From an uncultured Oscillospiraceae bacterium (GTDB lineage: Bacteria > Bacillota > Clostridia > Oscillospirales > Ruminococcaceae): DNA of 64,000 nucleotides. The notes under the pieces were generated by a model that worked only from the letters and a program-made list of their open reading frames with translations, was not told the DNA's origin and ran no database searches. The position numbers were made by a program, and so were the translations under genes. The stretch lies in assembly GCA_934446455.1 (NCBI GenBank), contig CAKSEE010000002.1:62001-126000 (forward strand), written 5' to 3'. Below are positions 60,661-64,000 of this stretch, one piece after another (positions within the stretch are counted from its first letter, which is position 1; the number at the start of each line of letters is the position of its first letter).

Positions 60661-63600
60661 TTGAAAGCGATAACAAAGAACATTTTCAGGGAGATATCCC
60701 ACACAAAAAGCAGATTTTTGTCGCTCTTTACGATATGCGCAATAGGCGTGGGCTTTTTCAGCGGCGTGCGCGCAACGGGCGATGACATGAAGCGCACCGC
60801 GGACGATTACTACGACGAGCACAGGCTTTTCGACCTGCGCGTGCTTTCAACCTTAGGGCTGACTGACGGCGACGTTGAGGCGATAAACGCTCTTGGCGGT
60901 GTGCAGGCGTACCCCTCGAAATACACCGACCTTGCGCTTTATAAGGACGAGGCGGAGTATATAACCCGCGTTTACTCCATGAACAGCGGCGAGGTAAACG
61001 CCATAGATCTTAAAGAGGGCAGAATGCCCGAAGCGGATGACGAGTGCCTTATAAGCATAAACAAGCTGCGCGAGGGTATAGGCATAGGCGACACGATACG
61101 TCTTTCCGATATTTCCGGAGCGGACGAGTTTCCGCTTGAGCGCACTGAATACAGGATAGTCGGCACTTACGACACGCCGATGTATATCTCAATAACGCAG
61201 CGCGGCAGCACGAATATCGGCGACGGCGCGATAGACGCGTTCCTGCTTGTTACAGAGAGTAATTTTAAGCAAGAGGTATACACGGAGATATATGTAACGT
61301 CGGACGAGCTGAGAGCCATGCAGAGCTATTCCGTCGAATACGAGAACCTGCGCGGCGAGATATCCGACAGACTTGAAGCGCTCGGGCATGACCGCAGCGA
61401 CATTCGCTACGACGAGGTTGTGGGCGAGGCGCTCGACAAGATAGCCGATGGCGAGCGCGAGCTTGAACAGGCGCGCACAGACGGCGAAAAGGAGCTTGCC
61501 GACGCAAAGCAGAAGCTTACGGACGCAGCCGCCGAAATAACCAACGGCGAAAAGCAGCTTGAAGAAGCGCGCGCGCAGCTTGAAGAGGGCGCGCAGGGGC
61601 TTTCCGACGGCGAAAGCGAGCTTGAAAAGGCAAAGCAGGAGCTTGACGAGGGCTGGGCGAGCCTTTCCGAAAACGAGCAGAAACTCAAAGACGCGCGCGC
61701 ACAGCTTGACGAGGCAAAGCGGCAGGTAGACGAGGGCGCGCAGCAGCTTGAACAGGCGCGCACGCAGCTTGATGAAAGTAAACAGGAGCTTGACGAGGGT
61801 CAACGGCAGATTGACGAAAAGAGCGCAGAGCTTACTGCGGGCAGAGCGCAGCTGGAGCAGGCGCGCACTCAATATAACGAGGGCAAGCAGCAGTACGAGC
61901 AGGCAAAGGCGAAGTATGACGAGGGCAGGACGCAGCTTGAGCAGTCAGAGAGTGAACTATCCGCGGCGGAGAGCAGTCTTGAACAGGCAGAATTGTTATA
62001 CGGTAAGGATAATCCACTTGTTATTCAACAGCGCGGAGAGCTTGAAGCAGCGAAAACGCTATTAGCGCAAAAGCGCACCGAGCTTGAACAGGCGGGCGCA
62101 ATACTTGAACAGACGAGCGCTCAGCTTGACGAAGCGGAAAAGCAGCTTACCGAAAACGAAGCAAAGCTTGCCGATGGCGAGGCGCAGATAGCCGCGGCGC
62201 AGGCGCAGCTTGACGATGGGCGCGCGCAGTATGAGAGCGGATACGCGCAGTATAAGCAGGCGCTTGCCGATTACGAAAAGGGCAGGGCGGAGTATCTTGA
62301 CGGAGAAAAGGAATATGAGGACGGCTTATCGCAGCTTAACGAGGGCAGAAAGCAGCTCGAAGAGGGTCAGGCGGAATATGACGAGGGCTGCGCGACTCTT
62401 GCAGAAAAGCGTGAGGAATATAACAAGGGCGCTGCGGACTACGAGGAGGGCGTAAAGAAGCTTTCCGACGCAAAGGAGCAGTACGCTGAGGGAATATCGG
62501 ACTATAACGACGGCGAGGAAACATTCCACACGGAAATAGCGGACGCGGAGAAAAAGCTTGCAGACGCGCGCCGCGAGGTAGAGGACGCAGGAGAAGCAAA
62601 GTGGTACGTTTTCACGCGGGACGACAATGTGGGCTACGCTGAATACGATAGCAATTCGCAGCGTATTGACAGGATAGCCGCGATATTCCCGGTGTTCTTT
62701 CTGCTTGTGGCGGCGCTTGTGTGCCTTACAACCATGTCGCGCATGGTGGAGGAGCAGCGCACGCAGACGGGTACGCTTAAGGCGCTCGGCTACTCAAACG
62801 GCGCGGTAATGCGGCACTACATGAGCTACGCGGTGTCTGCCGCAGCTGCGGGAAGTGTTATCGGAGCGTTTATTGGGTGCTTTATATTCCCGTTTGTAAT
62901 AATCTTTGCATATTCCATGATGTATAATATCACAAAAATACACTTTCTGTTATCACCATGTAACATTCTGATGTCAGTAGGCTCAATGGTAGCGGCTATA
63001 ACGCTCACGGTTTTCTTCTCGTGCAAAAAGTCGCTTGCGGAAACGCCCGCCTCGCTCATGCGCCCCAAAGCCCCGAAGGCGGGCAAGCGCGTGTTCCTGG
63101 AACGCATAGGCTTCATCTGGAACAACATGGGCTTTTTCGGCAAGGTTTCGGGCAGAAACCTGTTCAGATACAAGCGGCGTATGTTTATGACGGTTGTTGG
63201 CATAGCGGGCTGCACGGCGCTGTCGCTTACGGGCTTTGGGCTTAAGGACAGTATTTCGGATATAGTAGCCTTACAGTATAATAATATATATAAATACAGC
63301 GGGTATTTGGCTGTGGAGAGCGATATCACCGAAAGCGGGCTTGAAAGCGTATACGCGGACCTTGCGGAATACGACCCGCAGACCGTTCACACACGCGCGC
63401 TGATAAAGCAGTACAGCACCTCGGGCGCGGACGGCAGCGCGCAGTGCTATGTCACGGCGGTTGAGGACGCGGAGATATTCGAGGGCATGGTGGATCTGCA
63501 CGAGCGCAAAACGGGCGAGAAGCTCACGCTCTCCGACGGCGCTGTTATTACCGAAAAGCTGGCAAAGCTGCTTGGAGTAAGCCGCGGCGATGAAATAACC

Positions 63601-64000
63601 GTAAAGATATCCGACAGCAGCACCGCAAGCGTGCGTGTAGCGGGAATAACCGAGCATTACGCGAGTCACTACCTTTACCTTACGCAGGCGCAGTACGAGG
63701 AGGCGTTCGGCGCTGCGCCCGAATACAACATAATATACTTTGAAAACGGTGTTTCGGACGACGAGGCAGCGCAGGACGCATTCTGCGAGAAAATGCTGAA
63801 AAACGACGAGGTTCTGAGCGTTATGATGAAGTACAGCGCTTCGGAAACGTTCACGGACATGATGAAGATACTCGACCTTGTAATAGTGGTGCTTATCGTG
63901 TCTGCGGGCGCGCTTGCGTTCGTTGTGCTGTATAACCTAACAAACGTAAATATTACCGAGCGTATACGCGAGATAGCAACGCTTAAGGTGCTGGGATTCT
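60661..64000 (+). CDS. FtsX-type permease with a giant coiled-coil, partial (runs off right edge)
   Basis: TTG 60661 follows AAAGGGGTAGAG. At least 1113 residues are encoded before the window ends. Order: a first membrane helix (FLSLFTICAIGVGFFSGV), a MacB-like periplasmic start (about 40-250), then about 380 residues of uninterrupted coiled coil (positions about 61430-62590) made of LE.AR.QL..G..EL-type heptads. An FtsX membrane core follows (FPVFFLLVAALVCLTTMSRMVEEQ, three helices), then a second periplasmic domain, with the second FtsX core starting at the edge. It is the partner of the upstream ATPase. Confidence 0.88.
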   Translation, partial: MKAITKNIFREISHTKSRFLSLFTICAIGVGFFSGVRATGDDMKRTADDYYDEHRLFDLRVLSTLGLTDGDVEAINALGGVQAYPSKYTDLALYKDEAEYITRVYSMNSGEVNAIDLKEGRMPEADDECLISINKLREGIGIGDTIRLSDISGADEFPLERTEYRIVGTYDTPMYISITQRGSTNIGDGAIDAFLLVTESNFKQEVYTEIYVTSDELRAMQSYSVEYENLRGEISDRLEALGHDRSDIRYDEVVGEALDKIADGERELEQARTDGEKELADAKQKLTDAAAEITNGEKQLEEARAQLEEGAQGLSDGESELEKAKQELDEGWASLSENEQKLKDARAQLDEAKRQVDEGAQQLEQARTQLDESKQELDEGQRQIDEKSAELTAGRAQLEQARTQYNEGKQQYEQAKAKYDEGRTQLEQSESELSAAESSLEQAELLYGKDNPLVIQQRGELEAAKTLLAQKRTELEQAGAILEQTSAQLDEAEKQLTENEAKLADGEAQIAAAQAQLDDGRAQYESGYAQYKQALADYEKGRAEYLDGEKEYEDGLSQLNEGRKQLEEGQAEYDEGCATLAEKREEYNKGAADYEEGVKKLSDAKEQYAEGISDYNDGEETFHTEIADAEKKLADARREVEDAGEAKWYVFTRDDNVGYAEYDSNSQRIDRIAAIFPVFFLLVAALVCLTTMSRMVEEQRTQTGTLKALGYSNGAVMRHYMSYAVSAAAAGSVIGAFIGCFIFPFVIIFAYSMMYNITKIHFLLSPCNILMSVGSMVAAITLTVFFSCKKSLAETPASLMRPKAPKAGKRVFLERIGFIWNNMGFFGKVSGRNLFRYKRRMFMTVVGIAGCTALSLTGFGLKDSISDIVALQYNNIYKYSGYLAVESDITESGLESVYADLAEYDPQTVHTRALIKQYSTSGADGSAQCYVTAVEDAEIFEGMVDLHERKTGEKLTLSDGAVITEKLAKLLGVSRGDEITVKISDSSTASVRVAGITEHYASHYLYLTQAQYEEAFGAAPEYNIIYFENGVSDDEAAQDAFCEKMLKNDEVLSVMMKYSASETFTDMMKILDLVIVVLIVSAGALAFVVLYNLTNVNITERIREIATLKVLGF

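Overview
The window comes from a Gram-positive, Ruminococcus-like (Clostridia/Oscillospiraceae) chromosome and contains the replication origin. The evidence is the gene order rpsI-rplM / oriC-dnaA-dnaN-yaaA-recF-remB-gyrB-gyrA-mnmG-rsmG-noc-soj-spo0J-serS, a large secreted protein ending in a type I dockerin, and strong AGGAGG ribosome binding sites with frequent TTG and GTG starts. The assignment is by recognition of protein families, not by a database search.

Layout. 1-5.4 kb: the start of a protein-kinase-like gene (minus strand), two tandem 145-residue helix-turn-helix paralogues, a small membrane protein, and two larger uncharacterised proteins (one with a zinc ribbon, both with membrane segments). 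Three of these genes are preceded by copies of one promoter-like module. 5.8-9.3 kb: tRNA-Pro, a TetR regulator, a GH32 beta-fructosidase, and a second TetR regulator with a tandem palindromic operator. 9.4-12.9 kb: a heterodimeric ABC exporter. 13.1-17.5 kb: a PP2C phosphatase, a transmembrane Ser/Thr kinase and a helical partner protein. 17.7-23.1 kb: a peptidoglycan-binding/CHAP hydrolase, an interspersed repeat and a 1303-residue dockerin protein.

23.66-39.32 kb: an integrative mobilisable element inserted in the 3' end of rpsI. A 15-bp direct repeat marks both ends and the integrase lies beside rpsI. The element carries excisionase-like proteins, replication-type genes (DUF3987 with an apparent frameshift, CHC2 zinc finger), a MobV/Pre relaxase with an oriT-like region, and an AT-rich cargo operon of five genes on the minus strand. 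The cargo is a BcgI-like restriction-modification pair (nuclease-methyltransferase plus specificity subunit), an OLD-type ATPase/TOPRIM nuclease with a UvrD-like helicase (a Gabija-like pair), and a RES-domain protein of the NAD-degrading toxin superfamily. This compact operon is the best candidate here for an undescribed composite defence system.

39.3-64 kb: ribosomal genes, a lipoprotein, an HD-domain protein, the bipartite oriC around dnaA (many TTTTCAACA and TTATCAACA boxes), the replication, gyrase and partition genes with three parS sites, serS, and an ABC transporter whose giant coiled-coil permease runs off the right end.

The main themes are chromosome initiation and segregation, Hanks-type kinase/phosphatase signalling at two loci, and phage defence carried by a mobile element at a ribosomal-protein gene.
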